DNA from: Cytobacillus sp. S13-E01
Lineage (GTDB): Bacteria; Bacillota; Bacilli; Bacillales; Bacillaceae_L
Length of the DNA stretch: 64,000 bases
Assembly: GCF_029193815.1 (NCBI RefSeq)
Contig: NZ_JARFVC010000002.1
Coordinates: 62,001 to 126,000 of the forward strand
Direction of reading: 5' to 3'
The position numbers were made by a program, and so were the translations under genes. Below, one piece after another: positions 1 through 8,071 of the stretch. Below the pieces are notes generated by a model. It was not told where the DNA came from. It saw only the letters and a program-made list of their open reading frames with translations, and searched no databases. Every line of letters begins with the position of its first letter. Position 1 is the stretch's first letter.

Positions 1-528
1 ACCAATAGGAACAATGACTACATCAACATCTTGAAGCTGATTTATTATTTCTAATCCAACAGTCCCTTGTCCAGCCATTATGTAAGGATCGTCATAAGGT
101 GGGATAAATAATCCGTTTTCTTGGATTGCAATCTCTTTTGCTCTTGGTAAACGTTCCGCAGATGTCGTGCCACACATTTCTATCTTTCCGTTATAAGCTT
201 TAATCGCATTAACCTTACAGACACTAACATCTTTTGGAACGACAATCGTCGCAGGAATTCCATATTTATTCGCTATATACGCAACTGCTTGACCATGATT
301 ACCTGAAGATGCTGCTGTTACATATTTCGCACCATCTTGAACAGCTTGAATCACTTTATTACTAGCTCCACGTATCTTAAACGAACCAGTCTTTTGCAAA
401 TGCTCTGACTTTAAAAAGAGTTGATTACCACAAATCTGTGATAGTTGTTCTGATTTTAAAATTGGCGTTACATACGTGATGTCTGCAATTCGTTCTCTAG
501 CGGCTTGAATATCTTTTAGGGAAATCAT
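1..528 (-). CDS. Threonine/serine dehydratase (PLP-dependent), C-terminus outside the window
   Basis: The first 176 residues of a fold-type II PLP enzyme are visible; the gene runs off the left edge. The ATG (complement of 526-528) begins MISLKDIQAARERI. The PLP lysine lies in KTGSFKIRGA, and the substrate/phosphate loop SSGNHGQ follows. Both are typical of catabolic threonine dehydratase (TdcB/IlvA N-terminal domain) and serine racemase-like proteins. The reaction is threonine to 2-oxobutyrate plus ammonia through an enamine intermediate. The start overlaps the stop of the upstream RidA gene by 4 bases (ATGA), so the two are translationally coupled. Whether an ACT regulatory domain follows cannot be seen. 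Family is well supported; threonine versus serine preference is inferred. Confidence 0.9.
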   Translation of the reverse strand, partial: MISLKDIQAARERIADITYVTPILKSEQLSQICGNQLFLKSEHLQKTGSFKIRGASNKVIQAVQDGAKYVTAASSGNHGQAVAYIANKYGIPATIVVPKDVSVCKVNAIKAYNGKIEMCGTTSAERLPRAKEIAIQENGLFIPPYDDPYIMAGQGTVGLEIINQLQDVDVVIVPIG

Positions 529-1007
529 CTTTCGCTCCCCCCATCCGGTTTCACAGCAATGATAAAGTCAACCTCTATTGGAGTATTACCTGGAAGCTCC
601 GCCACTCCAACAGCTGTGCGAGCATGACGCCCTTTTTCTCCAAATATCTTTTCAAGTAATTCAGAAACAGCATCGAGGACCTTCGATTGCTCAGAAAACC
701 CTGGTGCAGACTGAACATAGCCCGTAACTTTTAAAATTTGCTCGACACTGTCAAGGCTACCTTGTGATGCTTTTAAACCGCTTAGTGCTTTTAGTACACA
801 TATTTCGGCTAGTTCCCTCGCTTGTTCTATCGTAACCTCTCTACCTACTTTACCAGTGTATGGGACTTCCCCATTAACTCTTGGTACTTGACCACTAATA
901 TAAGCAACCCCTTGATGAATCATAACAGGAACATAATGATAAAGTGGTGGGATTGCTTCTGGTAATTGAATATCTAAATCTTGTAAACGTTGCTCGATGC
1001 TAGTCAA
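525..1007 (-). CDS. RidA family enamine/imine deaminase
   Basis: About 160 residues of a YjgF/YER057c/UK114 (RidA) protein, slightly longer than classical 125-130 residue RidA and closer to the RidA subfamilies with an N-terminal extension. RidA proteins hydrolyse reactive enamines/imines released by PLP enzymes such as threonine dehydratase, which is exactly the gene overlapping its 3' end. I place the start at a TTG (complement of 1005-1007) because AGAGGAG lies 7 bases upstream. An ATG at 1028 opens the same frame but has no ribosome binding site and would contain the Shine-Dalgarno sequence inside the coding region. The pairing supports detoxification of 2-aminoacrylate/2-aminocrotonate. 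Confidence 0.88.
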   Translation of the reverse strand: MTSIEQRLQDLDIQLPEAIPPLYHYVPVMIHQGVAYISGQVPRVNGEVPYTGKVGREVTIEQARELAEICVLKALSGLKASQGSLDSVEQILKVTGYVQSAPGFSEQSKVLDAVSELLEKIFGEKGRHARTAVGVAELPGNTPIEVDFIIAVKPDGGSER

Positions 1008-1139
1008 CTTTATTTCTCCTCTCGACATGATCTATAGTTCATAAAGTTTTTAATACGTTAATCCGAATATATTTAATTATTCAAGAGACATTGTCGGAAA
1101 TCCTTCAAAAAAACTATTACCCTATTCTTTTATACATTT

Positions 1140-1176
1140 AAAAAGCAGTGGGTATTTTTTACAACCCCACTGCCAT
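1140..1176 (-). terminator. Rho-independent terminator after the carboxyltransferase
   Basis: An 8-bp stem GCAGTGGG/CCCACTGC with an A/T-rich loop sits directly after the stop of the carboxyltransferase gene. On the minus strand it is followed by CTTTTTAAA. Confidence 0.8.
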
Positions 1177-1183
1177 TTTTCTA

Positions 1184-2746
1184 TTAAAACCCAGTTGGCC
1201 AATTCGCCAATCTACGTTCGCTTTTCGAACCATTTTTTACACAAGCATACTCTAGTGCTTTACATAAAAATTTACGAGTTTCTCGTGGGTCAATGACATC
1301 ATCGATGAGATGTTTAGCTGCTGCTTTATATGGTGAGCTATCAAAAGCCCACTTCTCAAGAAGCTCTTTCCGAACTTCTTTTACGTTTTCGGCACCTTGT
1401 AACTGACGACCATAGACCACATTTATTCCTACTTCAGGACCAGTAAAGTTGATTTCGGCTGTTGGCCAGGCAACGACAAGGTCTGCTCCCATTGTTGGGC
1501 CACACATGTTACCGTATGCTGCACCAACACTTTTTCGAATAACCACTGATATTTTCGGAACTGTTGATTGTGCGAGTGCTTGATTCCATACCATAATTTT
1601 AGTAGGTATTTTTAACTTTTCAGCTTCATTACTAATACGGAATCCTGGTGTATCATGTAAAAATACCATCGGAATATTGAATGAATCACATAAACAAATG
1701 AAGTCTGTTGCCTTTTCGCATTCTTGTACTCCAGCTGCCCCTGCATACTTCATTGGTTGACTTGCAAGGATCCCAACTGTCCTACCATTCAACCTAGCAA
1801 ATACTGTTAAAAGCGCAGGCCCGAACAACTCTTTATATTCAAAATACTGACGATCATCAACAAGCTCGTTGATGATTTTTTTCATATCATAAGCCCTGTT
1901 AGCTTTGTTAGGTAAAATATCTAACACATGATTTACAAGTCTATATGGATCATCATTTGTTTCCTTAAATGGAGTTTCTTCTGTTGCGTTAAGTGGCATA
2001 TAACTAAAGTACTCCTTCATTTGCTTTAAACAGTCTTCCTCTGATTCGCCATAGGCATCGATTTGCCCTGTTTGAGATGCATGTACCTTCCAACCGCCAA
2101 GTTCTTCTGTTGATACTTGCTGTCCCGTTGCCATTTCTAGCATTCTTGGGCCAGCAACTGCCATACAGGTTCCTTTAAGTTGGGTTACAAAATCAGATGA
2201 TACTGCTGTCCAGGTTGGCCCCCCAAAGCTATCACCTAAAATACTTGTGATTGAAGGAACCTGACGATTATGTGTAAGCATTTCATTTGGAAAAAGTTTA
2301 TCGCTAATACCGTCCGAGCCCATCCCGTCAGGCATTCGTAATCCTCCACCTTCATGGAGATTAAACATTGGCAAGCCTCGTTTTAATGCATACTCATGTA
2401 CCTTTTTTGCCTTTCTGATATGAACTGCACCTTCAGTCCCAGCGAATACGGTTTTATCACCCGCCTGCACAACAGCCGGTCTTCCGTCTATCTTTCCAAG
2501 ACCGACAATTAGGCCATCACCCGCACTTTTTCTCTCTGACCCTACCATATCGGAATGATTAAGCATACCTAGTTCCATAAAAGAATCTTTGTCTACTAAC
2601 ACATCAATTCGTTCTCTTGCAGTATATAAGCCAGATTCATGCTGGCGGTTAATTTTATCGATACCACCGCCTAGTTTGGCACGTTTTTTCCGCTTTAACA
2701 AGTCCTCTAATGAATCTCTAACTACATCCCTTATTTGATCTGTCAT
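1184..2746 (-). CDS. Acyl-CoA carboxylase carboxyltransferase (beta) subunit
   Basis: A 520-residue protein of the PccB/MmdA carboxyltransferase family (usual length 510-540). It moves carboxyl from biotin to an acyl-CoA. The N-terminal half carries the ARERID and LHEGGGLRMPDG segments; the C-terminal half carries VFLHDTPGF, the glycine-rich KSVGAAYGNMCGP acyl-CoA/biotin oxyanion region and ADLVVAWPTAEI. The start has AAGGAAG seven bases upstream. No biotin carboxylase or biotin carrier gene is adjacent, so the alpha partner must be elsewhere. An acyl-CoA ligase tail lies immediately upstream, suggesting an old acid-activation plus carboxylation operon. Propionyl-, methylcrotonyl- or other acyl-CoA specificity cannot be decided from sequence. 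Confidence 0.88.
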   Translation of the reverse strand: MTDQIRDVVRDSLEDLLKRKKRAKLGGGIDKINRQHESGLYTARERIDVLVDKDSFMELGMLNHSDMVGSERKSAGDGLIVGLGKIDGRPAVVQAGDKTVFAGTEGAVHIRKAKKVHEYALKRGLPMFNLHEGGGLRMPDGMGSDGISDKLFPNEMLTHNRQVPSITSILGDSFGGPTWTAVSSDFVTQLKGTCMAVAGPRMLEMATGQQVSTEELGGWKVHASQTGQIDAYGESEEDCLKQMKEYFSYMPLNATEETPFKETNDDPYRLVNHVLDILPNKANRAYDMKKIINELVDDRQYFEYKELFGPALLTVFARLNGRTVGILASQPMKYAGAAGVQECEKATDFICLCDSFNIPMVFLHDTPGFRISNEAEKLKIPTKIMVWNQALAQSTVPKISVVIRKSVGAAYGNMCGPTMGADLVVAWPTAEINFTGPEVGINVVYGRQLQGAENVKEVRKELLEKWAFDSSPYKAAAKHLIDDVIDPRETRKFLCKALEYACVKNGSKSERRLANWPTGF

Positions 2747-2763
2747 CTTTATACTTCCTTTCC

Positions 2764-2841
2764 TTATGGTTCTTTTAACAGTCTTCGTAACACTTTTCCA
2801 GAGCTAGTAGCGGGCAGTTGGTCCAGATAATCTACAAATCT
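2764..2841 (-). pseudogene. C-terminal remnant of an AMP-binding acyl-CoA ligase
   Basis: Just upstream of the carboxyltransferase the minus strand reads FVDYLDQLPATSSGKVLRRL followed by LKEP and a stop. The TxSGKVLRR motif with its catalytic lysine is the signature C-terminus of ANL-superfamily acyl-CoA synthetases. Upstream codons hit stops and nothing else of a ligase is present, so only about 25 codons survive. The spacing to the next ATG (about 17 bases) is that of an operon. The gene was probably lost by deletion. Confidence 0.75.
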
Positions 2842-2915
2842 CTAAATCTGTAGCACTTGTTGGGTACAATTAGTTTTTTTGTAAGCGTATTCATTATTTG
2901 TTAATCGCCAGGCAG

Positions 2916-2929
2916 ACTAACCGGTTAGT
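2916..2929. promoter_or_regulatory. 14-bp perfect palindrome, putative TetR-type operator
   Basis: ACTAACCGGTTAGT is a perfect palindrome about 75 bases upstream of the ligase remnant/carboxyltransferase unit. Read with its flank (ACATACTAACCGGTTAGT, minus strand), it shares 12 identical bases, ACATACTAACCG, with a site upstream of the acyl-CoA dehydrogenase operon at 48762-48777. Size and symmetry resemble TetR-family operators controlling acyl-CoA metabolism; the regulator itself is not in the window. Confidence 0.55.
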
Positions 2930-3091
2930 ATGTGTTGTTGCGATTTCATTCTACATTAAAGAGCTAAGGTTTAGAACCCACTTTCCGAATACTTTTAAAA
3001 TTATCGCATAACTAATCGGATCAGGGTTAACTTATTTGGGTAAAATGTAATCTCGGGTAAGCATAGTACTTGTTGCCTACAATACGATTAA

Positions 3092-3350
3092 CTATTTCAT
3101 ATATTCCGAATGTAATAATGAATATACAACCGTGTCCTGAAATCTAGTTCCATCGAAGTCGGTTTGCCGTACTACACCTTCTTTATGGAAACCAAATTTT
3201 TCTAATAGCTTCTGAAGTAATATATTTCATCATTGCTTTATCACACATGGATTCAAACATATTTTCAGCATCATCTACTGTCATTCCTCTTAGTACAAAG
3301 TTCGATGTTTTAATAACTGGTATTTCACTCTGCGTTACATTCATTGTCAT
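3092..3350 (-). pseudogene. GNAT (RimJ/RimL-type) acetyltransferase pseudogene with internal deletion
   Basis: The 5' part has a good start (GGAGGT seven bases before the ATG at 3350) and encodes a RimJ-type N-terminus (IKTSNFVLRGMTVDDAENMF), ending in frame near 3180. In another frame from about 3230 downward the C-terminal end of the same family is readable: LLEKFGFHKEGVVRQ, then TRFQDTVVYSLLHSEYMK and a stop at 3092. About 55 N-terminal and 43 C-terminal codons remain of a usual 170-190, so the acetyl-CoA binding core was deleted and the frames no longer match. Confidence 0.8.
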
Positions 3351-3364
3351 TTGATTTACCTCCA

Positions 3365-3432
3365 AAAAGTTACATCTTTACTGTATTCGCCTTATCGATT
3401 AATAATTCCTTTTAAGGATCAACACAAAGTGA
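3365..3432. other. Short spacer between GNAT remnant and tandem repeat
   Basis: No gene or motif recognised. It carries the upstream side of the GNAT remnant and leads directly into the first 51-bp repeat unit. Confidence 0.4.
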
Positions 3433-4210
3433 AAAACGGGCATCTGATCACTCTTTTGGTTACCGTTTTTAGCTTTTCTTCAGAAAACGGGCATCTGATC
3501 ACTCTCTTGGTTACCGTTTTTAGCTTTTCTTCAGAAAACGGGCATCTGATCACTCTTTTGGTTACCGTTTTTAGCTTTTCTTCAGAAAACGGGCACCTGA
3601 TCACTCTTTTGGTTACCGTTTTTAGCTTTTCTTCAGAAAACGGGCACCTGATCACTCTTTTGATTACCGTTTTTAGCTTTTCTTCAGAAAACGGGCACCT
3701 GATCACTCTCTTGGTTACCGTTTTTAGCTTTTCTTCAGAAAACGGGCATCTGATCACTTTTCTGGTTACCGTTTTTAGCTTTTCTTCAGAAAACGGGCAC
3801 CTGATCACTCTTTTGGTTACCGTTTTTAGCTTTTCTTCAGAAAACGGGCACCTGATCACTCTTTTGATTACCGTTTTTAGCTTTTCTTCAGAAAACGGGC
3901 ACCTGATCACTCTCTTGGTTACCGTTTTTAGCTTTTCTTCAGAAAACGGGCATCTGATCACTTTTCTGGTTACCGTTTTTAGCTTTTCTTCAGAAAACGG
4001 GCACCTGATCACTCTTTTGGTTACCGTTTTTAGCTTTTCTTCAGAAAACGGGCACCTGATCACTCTTTTGATTACCGTTTTTAGCTTTTCTTCAGAAAAC
4101 GGGCACCTGATCACTCTCTTGGTTACCGTTTTTAGATTTTCACGAAAAAACGGGCACCTGATCACTCTCTTGGTTACCGTGTCGCTTTTCCCCGTGCGTT
4201 AACGGGCACA
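3433..4210. repeat. 51-bp tandem repeat, 15 full units plus a degenerate 16th
   Basis: Units begin with AAAACGGGCA and recur with exact 51-base spacing (the C of ACGGG at 3437, 3488, 3539 and so on to 4151, then a degenerate copy at 4203). Each unit contains TGATCA, GGTTACC, and a self-complementary AAAACGG...CCGTTTT stem followed by a T-run. Variant bases show a higher-order order: units 4-7, 8-11 and 12-14 follow the same pattern (CTTTTGGTT, CTTTTGATT, CTCTTGGTT, then CAT with CTTTTCTGGTT), giving a 204-bp super-repeat. Because 51 is divisible by three, both strands stay open as 17-residue repeats, but neither has family resemblance, so I treat it as non-coding. Confidence 0.95.
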
Positions 4211-4267
4211 TGCTACAAATTAAATAAGAGCTAGCCTGAACATCAGACCAACCCTCCATTTTAAATA

Positions 4268-5917
4268 TTATTTTAATAGATTTTGAATAACATTATTCGT
4301 TAAATTAGGAACCACTTCTAGCGAATATTTCATTTCCATTCTTTCTAGTTTCTTATGAGCATCCACCCCATAAGGACCTATATTTATAACGGGCACATTT
4401 AATTCACGAATATCTTGATACTCCACATAATGTTTAGTCCCCCAACCAGGGTTATTTTTAGAAACAGCCTTTATACCCTCATCATCATCACTTAGCGCTA
4501 CAAAGCTCATATCAGAAATATAAGGGAAAAAGTTTCTTGTTACAATTGGAAAATCATAGATTGGTTGAACAGTTTCCACTGCTTGATCCAAAGCAGCGAT
4601 TAACGCTTGTTCATAGCTGTTTTTGCCGGTAAGCTCTATCCTTGGAGAATAAAGGGATGAATAAAATAAAATAATCGCAGGGTTTTTATCCTTCATCCAT
4701 TTCCAAGCCTCTTCAACCACTCTTGCTGCAAACATTCGTGTATCTAGTTCCGTATCTAGTAAAAGTGTCTTTTTAAACTGATTGATATGAGTGATGAACA
4801 AATCCCCATTTTCAGCAATCAGCATTTCTTCCATTTCCTCGTAAGTAAGAACTCTTGGTCCCCACTGTAAATTTCTATAAGGTTCACCACTCATAGCACA
4901 ATACTGCCTATATCTTTCGTCAAATGAGGAGAGGGCATTGTTAAATGCTATTGTTGCTTGATCCTTCAACTTTATTATTACATCTTTTGGTGACCATGAA
5001 TGAATGAAAAAGTTATAATATACATAGGCAGACAAGGCTGTTTGTACAGTATAAGATGGTTTTAAATCTGTTTGTTTTAATGAGACTGGTGGAACCGTCG
5101 TCTCACCGAAAGCTTCATTTGATAGTTCCGGGTTATAATTAATTTGTTTTGTTAATTCAGCTGCAAGAAAGTTTGGGTCCAATCCTTCAAAACATGAGCC
5201 TACATGGGTTTCTGCCCCAGTAATAAAGAAAGACGGAAGAAGCTTACCAACAGTCCCCTTATAAATATAGCGATTTGTATCCCCTTCAAAACGTGGTGAC
5301 ACAAAATCTGCATTTATTGCAGCCACATATTCAAAAAGATGCTCTTCTTTCCAGGTTTTTAACGTTTTTAATGCGGAAAGCACACCATGGGAGCTATCTT
5401 CCTCGTCACATTCTGCTAAGAGAACGATGTTTCCGTCTAATTCTTCTGGATGTTCAGAGTAATATTTTATGAGATAAAGATGACTAGCTACTCCGCTTTT
5501 CATATCGAGTACGCCACGTCCAAATAACCAGTCACCTGAGTGTAAATGTTCTCTTGCCAACGATGGAAGTTCTTCATGGTGAAGTGCCTCCATCAATTCG
5601 TCTGGAGAACATGCCTGGTCTTTTAATTGGTTAAAGTCATCTATCCCAACTGTGTCCATATGCCCCATTAAAATAACTGTTCGATTACTAGTACCTTTAG
5701 TACCTTTTACAAACGCTAGTACATTGTAACGTTCACGATCATCATTAATCGTTTGTTCCATTGTTATGTAAGAAGAATGTTTTGTAAAATATGGAAAAGA
5801 AGAAATTAAGGTGTATAAAGAATGGGCAATTACTTTCTCTCCATCCGTGTTAACAATACTTTCTATATTCACGAGTTGTTTTGTAAAAGCTAATACGTCG
5901 TTACGACATTCCAACAT
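4268..5917 (-). CDS. rocB: RocB-like M20-family metallohydrolase
   Basis: About 549 residues with the M20/M25/M40 zinc-peptidase architecture. The N-terminus resembles RocB (FTKQLVNIESIVNTDGE). Metal-site segments are ILMGHMDTVG (first His/Asp), GRGVLDMKSG (bridging Asp) and LLAECDEED (catalytic Glu-Glu-Asp). B. subtilis RocB is of similar length and belongs to the arginine/ornithine utilisation regulon, although its exact reaction is not established. Translation may start at GTG 5929, but ATG 5917 has better spacing from AAAAGGGTG. It is a single gene here, separated from other roc genes, so the arginine link is by homology only. It faces away from the lysine transporter across a shared promoter region. 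Confidence 0.78.
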   Translation of the reverse strand: MLECRNDVLAFTKQLVNIESIVNTDGEKVIAHSLYTLISSFPYFTKHSSYITMEQTINDDRERYNVLAFVKGTKGTSNRTVILMGHMDTVGIDDFNQLKDQACSPDELMEALHHEELPSLAREHLHSGDWLFGRGVLDMKSGVASHLYLIKYYSEHPEELDGNIVLLAECDEEDSSHGVLSALKTLKTWKEEHLFEYVAAINADFVSPRFEGDTNRYIYKGTVGKLLPSFFITGAETHVGSCFEGLDPNFLAAELTKQINYNPELSNEAFGETTVPPVSLKQTDLKPSYTVQTALSAYVYYNFFIHSWSPKDVIIKLKDQATIAFNNALSSFDERYRQYCAMSGEPYRNLQWGPRVLTYEEMEEMLIAENGDLFITHINQFKKTLLLDTELDTRMFAARVVEEAWKWMKDKNPAIILFYSSLYSPRIELTGKNSYEQALIAALDQAVETVQPIYDFPIVTRNFFPYISDMSFVALSDDDEGIKAVSKNNPGWGTKHYVEYQDIRELNVPVINIGPYGVDAHKKLERMEMKYSLEVVPNLTNNVIQNLLK

Positions 5918-6026
5918 AGAATTTGACACCCTTTTCTAGTAAATTAGTATTGTACAAAAATGTATCTCAGAATCTAAATATACGTCAAGTGTTTTTTACT
6001 GGGTTATAAATCCAATAAAATTATGG

Positions 6027-6055
6027 TTGCAATCATAAAAAGGCTTTTATATAAT
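6027..6055 (+). promoter_or_regulatory. SigA promoter of the lysine riboswitch/ABC transporter
   Basis: TTGCAA (6027-6032), a 17-base spacer, then a consensus TATAAT (6050-6055). It lies about 45 bases before the riboswitch, the position expected for the leader transcript. Confidence 0.75.
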
Positions 6056-6101
6056 AAGATTTGTTTCAATAAACTAAATACATAAATCCTCATCTTTAAA
6101 A

Positions 6102-6292
6102 GCTTGATGAGGTAGAGGTCGCGGTTTATATCAGTATCCTATTCGAGAATGAGTGAATTCTATGAAAATAGGAAAAAGGATAAATCGCCGAAGCTTCTGA
6201 AATCACTTTCTTTTCAGAGAGCTGGGGCTGCGTTCAAATAGATGCAGCACTGTCACAATTCACTTGAATTGTGGAGAACTATCTTCACGAGC
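6102..6292 (+). promoter_or_regulatory. Lysine riboswitch (L-box)
   Basis: The leader matches the conserved L-box core: AGGTAGAGGTCGCG near the 5' end, AGTATCC, GGATAAATCGCCGAAG, AGAGCTGGGGCTGCG, and GCAGCACTGTCAC, closing with GAACTATC. The outer helix P1 pairs GCTTGATGAGGTAG (6102-6115) with CTATCTTCACGAGC (6279-6292), using some G-U pairs and a bulge. Lysine binding is known to stabilise P1 and favour the downstream terminator, so the ABC transporter should be expressed when lysine is scarce. The conserved motifs are directly visible; no folding was computed. Confidence 0.93.
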
Positions 6293-6314
6293 TTTTGGAA
6301 TGAGGGTTAACACT

Positions 6315-6350
6315 ACACCGTCTATTCAATTTAGACGGTGTTTTTTATTT
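6315..6350 (+). terminator. Riboswitch-controlled terminator
   Basis: A perfect 10-bp stem ACACCGTCTA/TAGACGGTGT with a 7-base loop, followed by TTTTTTATTT, lies between the L-box and the first transporter gene. It is the expression platform of the riboswitch. Confidence 0.9.
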
Positions 6351-6371
6351 ACAACAAAGGGGGAAAACAAA

Positions 6372-7166
6372 ATGAAAAAAAGAATTGTAATGGTAATTGC
6401 TGCATGTCTTATCATCTTATCGGCTTGCGGCACTAAAGAAAGTGTAAGCACGGGGAACGAAGAAAATGGAAACTTAAATCTAGTAAAAGATGGTTCATTA
6501 ACGTTTGCTATGAGTGGATTATATCCACCGTTAAATTTTAAGAAAGACGGACAGTTAACAGGATTTGATGTAGAAATTGGGACAGAGATCGCCAAACGAA
6601 TTGGTCTTGAAGCAAACCCTGTTACTAACCCATGGGAAACAATCATTCAAGGATTAAAAGCAAATAAATATGATGCCATTATCGGGAGTATGACTGCTAC
6701 TCCTGAACGTGATGAACAGGTTGACTTTACAAACCCTTACTACCTATCAGGGGCTCAAATTTTCGTTGCTGAAGGTAATAATGACATTCTATCAAAAGAA
6801 GATTTAGCAGGTAAAACGATTGGAGTTATTCAATCAAGTACTTGGAAGGACATGGCTGATGAGCTATCAGATAGTGTAAAGGGATACCCAAGTGATGTAA
6901 ATGCGCTTCAAGATCTGGCATTAGGTCGCTTAGACGCTGTAATCACTGATAAAATTGTTGGGGTAAATGCTAAAAACGAAAAGGGCTTAGAAATAAAAGC
7001 AATTGGCGATCTATTAAACGAGGACCGTGTAAGTGTAGCTATAAATGATGGCAACACAGAACTAGCAGAAAAGATTAACGAAGCAATTCAATCTATGATT
7101 GACGATGGAACATATGAAGAAATTAGTATGAAATGGTTCAACGAAAATATTATGGATAAACAATAG
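6372..7166 (+). CDS. Amino-acid (lysine) ABC transporter substrate-binding lipoprotein
   Basis: 264 residues. MKKRIVMVIAACLIILSACG is a lipoprotein signal with the lipobox LSAC, so the mature protein is anchored outside the membrane. The rest is a bacterial extracellular solute-binding protein family 3 domain: LTFAMSGLYPPLNF, LTGFDVEIGTEIAKRIG, DAIIGSMTATPERDEQVDFT, and IGVIQSSTW. The start is ATG 6372, with AAAGGGGG just upstream; the open frame extends further upstream only through the riboswitch and terminator. Family 3 proteins bind polar amino acids. The L-box in the leader makes lysine the likely ligand. It is first in a transporter operon with the permease and ATPase that follow. Confidence 0.92.
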   Translation: MKKRIVMVIAACLIILSACGTKESVSTGNEENGNLNLVKDGSLTFAMSGLYPPLNFKKDGQLTGFDVEIGTEIAKRIGLEANPVTNPWETIIQGLKANKYDAIIGSMTATPERDEQVDFTNPYYLSGAQIFVAEGNNDILSKEDLAGKTIGVIQSSTWKDMADELSDSVKGYPSDVNALQDLALGRLDAVITDKIVGVNAKNEKGLEIKAIGDLLNEDRVSVAINDGNTELAEKINEAIQSMIDDGTYEEISMKWFNENIMDKQ

Positions 7167-7177
7167 TTAAGAGGGAT

Positions 7178-7250
7178 TAGAAAAGCTCACGGCACCGGGG
7201 CTCTAGACAATAAAACTAGGTAAAATTTTATATATCCTTTCTTATCTTTC
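7178..7250 (+). repeat. Dispersed intergenic repeat, copy 1
   Basis: Contains GGCACCGGGGCTCTAGACAA, then TAAAACTAGGTAAAATTTTA and CTTTCTTATCTTT. It matches the common right end (GCCCGGAGCTAGACACTAAAA, CTAGGTACAAA, CTTTCTTATCTT) of the repeats at 14129, 26389, 36779 and 40217. Confidence 0.65.
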
Positions 7251-7254
7251 TTTG

Positions 7255-7345
7255 AAAGGGTCAGACCCCTTCCCCATTCTTAAAACAGATAGGACAAGCT
7301 TTACCTTGTTCGTTTCTGTTTTTCGGGAAGGGTGTTTGACCCTTT
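7255..7345. repeat. 91-bp near-perfect inverted repeat (MITE-like)
   Basis: The arms begin and end AAAGGGTCAGACCCCTTCCC and GGGAAGGGTGTTTGACCCTTT, and the inner parts (AAAACAGATAGGACAAG versus CTTGTTCGTTTCTGTTTT) also pair. Almost the whole element is one imperfect palindrome with roughly 45-base arms. It splits the binding-protein gene from the permease, so in the transcript it would form a long hairpin that could lower or stabilise expression across the junction. Confidence 0.75.
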
Positions 7346-7387
7346 AAACATAACTAAACATCATCTAAGGAGGTTTTATAAGACATC

Positions 7388-8071
7388 ATGACTTTTATGC
7401 AAAATATCATCGGCATCATAAACGAACATGGTCTTTCATTCTTAAAAGCATCATGGATGACTATATCAATCACTATTGTTTCCCTTCTCATTGCAACGGT
7501 TATCGGAATCATCGTTGCTGGTTTTAAATTATCTACTAATAAGCTTTTAAATCGGATCGCAGATCTTTACATCGGAGTTATCCGAGGTACACCGCTAATT
7601 GTCCAGATTATGTTTTTATATTATGGTATTGCAAATATTGTTACATTAGATAGTTTTACAGCAGGTGCATTGGCACTAGGTATCCACACGGGTGCGTATA
7701 TAGCTGAGATTTTCAGAGGATCGGTGCAATCAATTGATCGGGGTCAAATGGAAGCTGCTAGATCCTTGGGAATGCCTTATTCTCTTGCGATGAGAAGGAT
7801 TATTTTTCCACAAGCTTTTAAAAGATCCATTCCCCCACTTGCTAATCAATTTATTATTGGTTTAAAGGATTCATCCTTGGTCGCATATATTGCTGTAACC
7901 GATTTGTATAGTACCGCATTAAGTGTTCAGGGTGAAAACTATATGCCATTTGAAACCTATTTTGTTGTAGGACTTTATTACTTAGTTATTGTTCTCATCT
8001 TCACAAGAATTGCTAATCGCATCGAGAAAAAGATGGACGTAAGTAAACCAAAGGAGGCAAAAATCGCATGA
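7388..8071 (+). CDS. Amino-acid ABC transporter permease (HisM family)
   Basis: 227 residues with about five membrane helices. It has the family signature [19 protein letters not shown] near the middle and the EAA loop [24 protein letters not shown], where the ATPase docks. It is the single permease of a family 3 (polar amino acid) importer and presumably acts as a homodimer. A strong AAGGAGG lies 14 bases before the ATG at 7388, somewhat far; there is no ATG, GTG or TTG closer to it in frame. Its stop overlaps the ATPase start by 4 bases. Lysine as substrate is inferred from the riboswitch. Confidence 0.92.
   Translation: MTFMQNIIGIINEHGLSFLKASWMTISITIVSLLIATVIGIIVAGFKLSTNKLLNRIADLYIGVIRGTPLIVQIMFLYYGIANIVTLDSFTAGALALGIHTGAYIAEIFRGSVQSIDRGQMEAARSLGMPYSLAMRRIIFPQAFKRSIPPLANQFIIGLKDSSLVAYIAVTDLYSTALSVQGENYMPFETYFVVGLYYLVIVLIFTRIANRIEKKMDVSKPKEAKIA

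Noticed and set aside
3351-4202. Long open frames on both strands with 17-residue repeats (hydrophobic on plus, Lys/Arg-rich on minus)
   Set aside because: They arise because the 51-bp unit is a multiple of three and lacks stops. No start signal fits and neither resembles a protein family.
3433-4210. CRISPR array
   Set aside because: Units are directly tandem without unique spacers, 51 bp long and with no cas genes.
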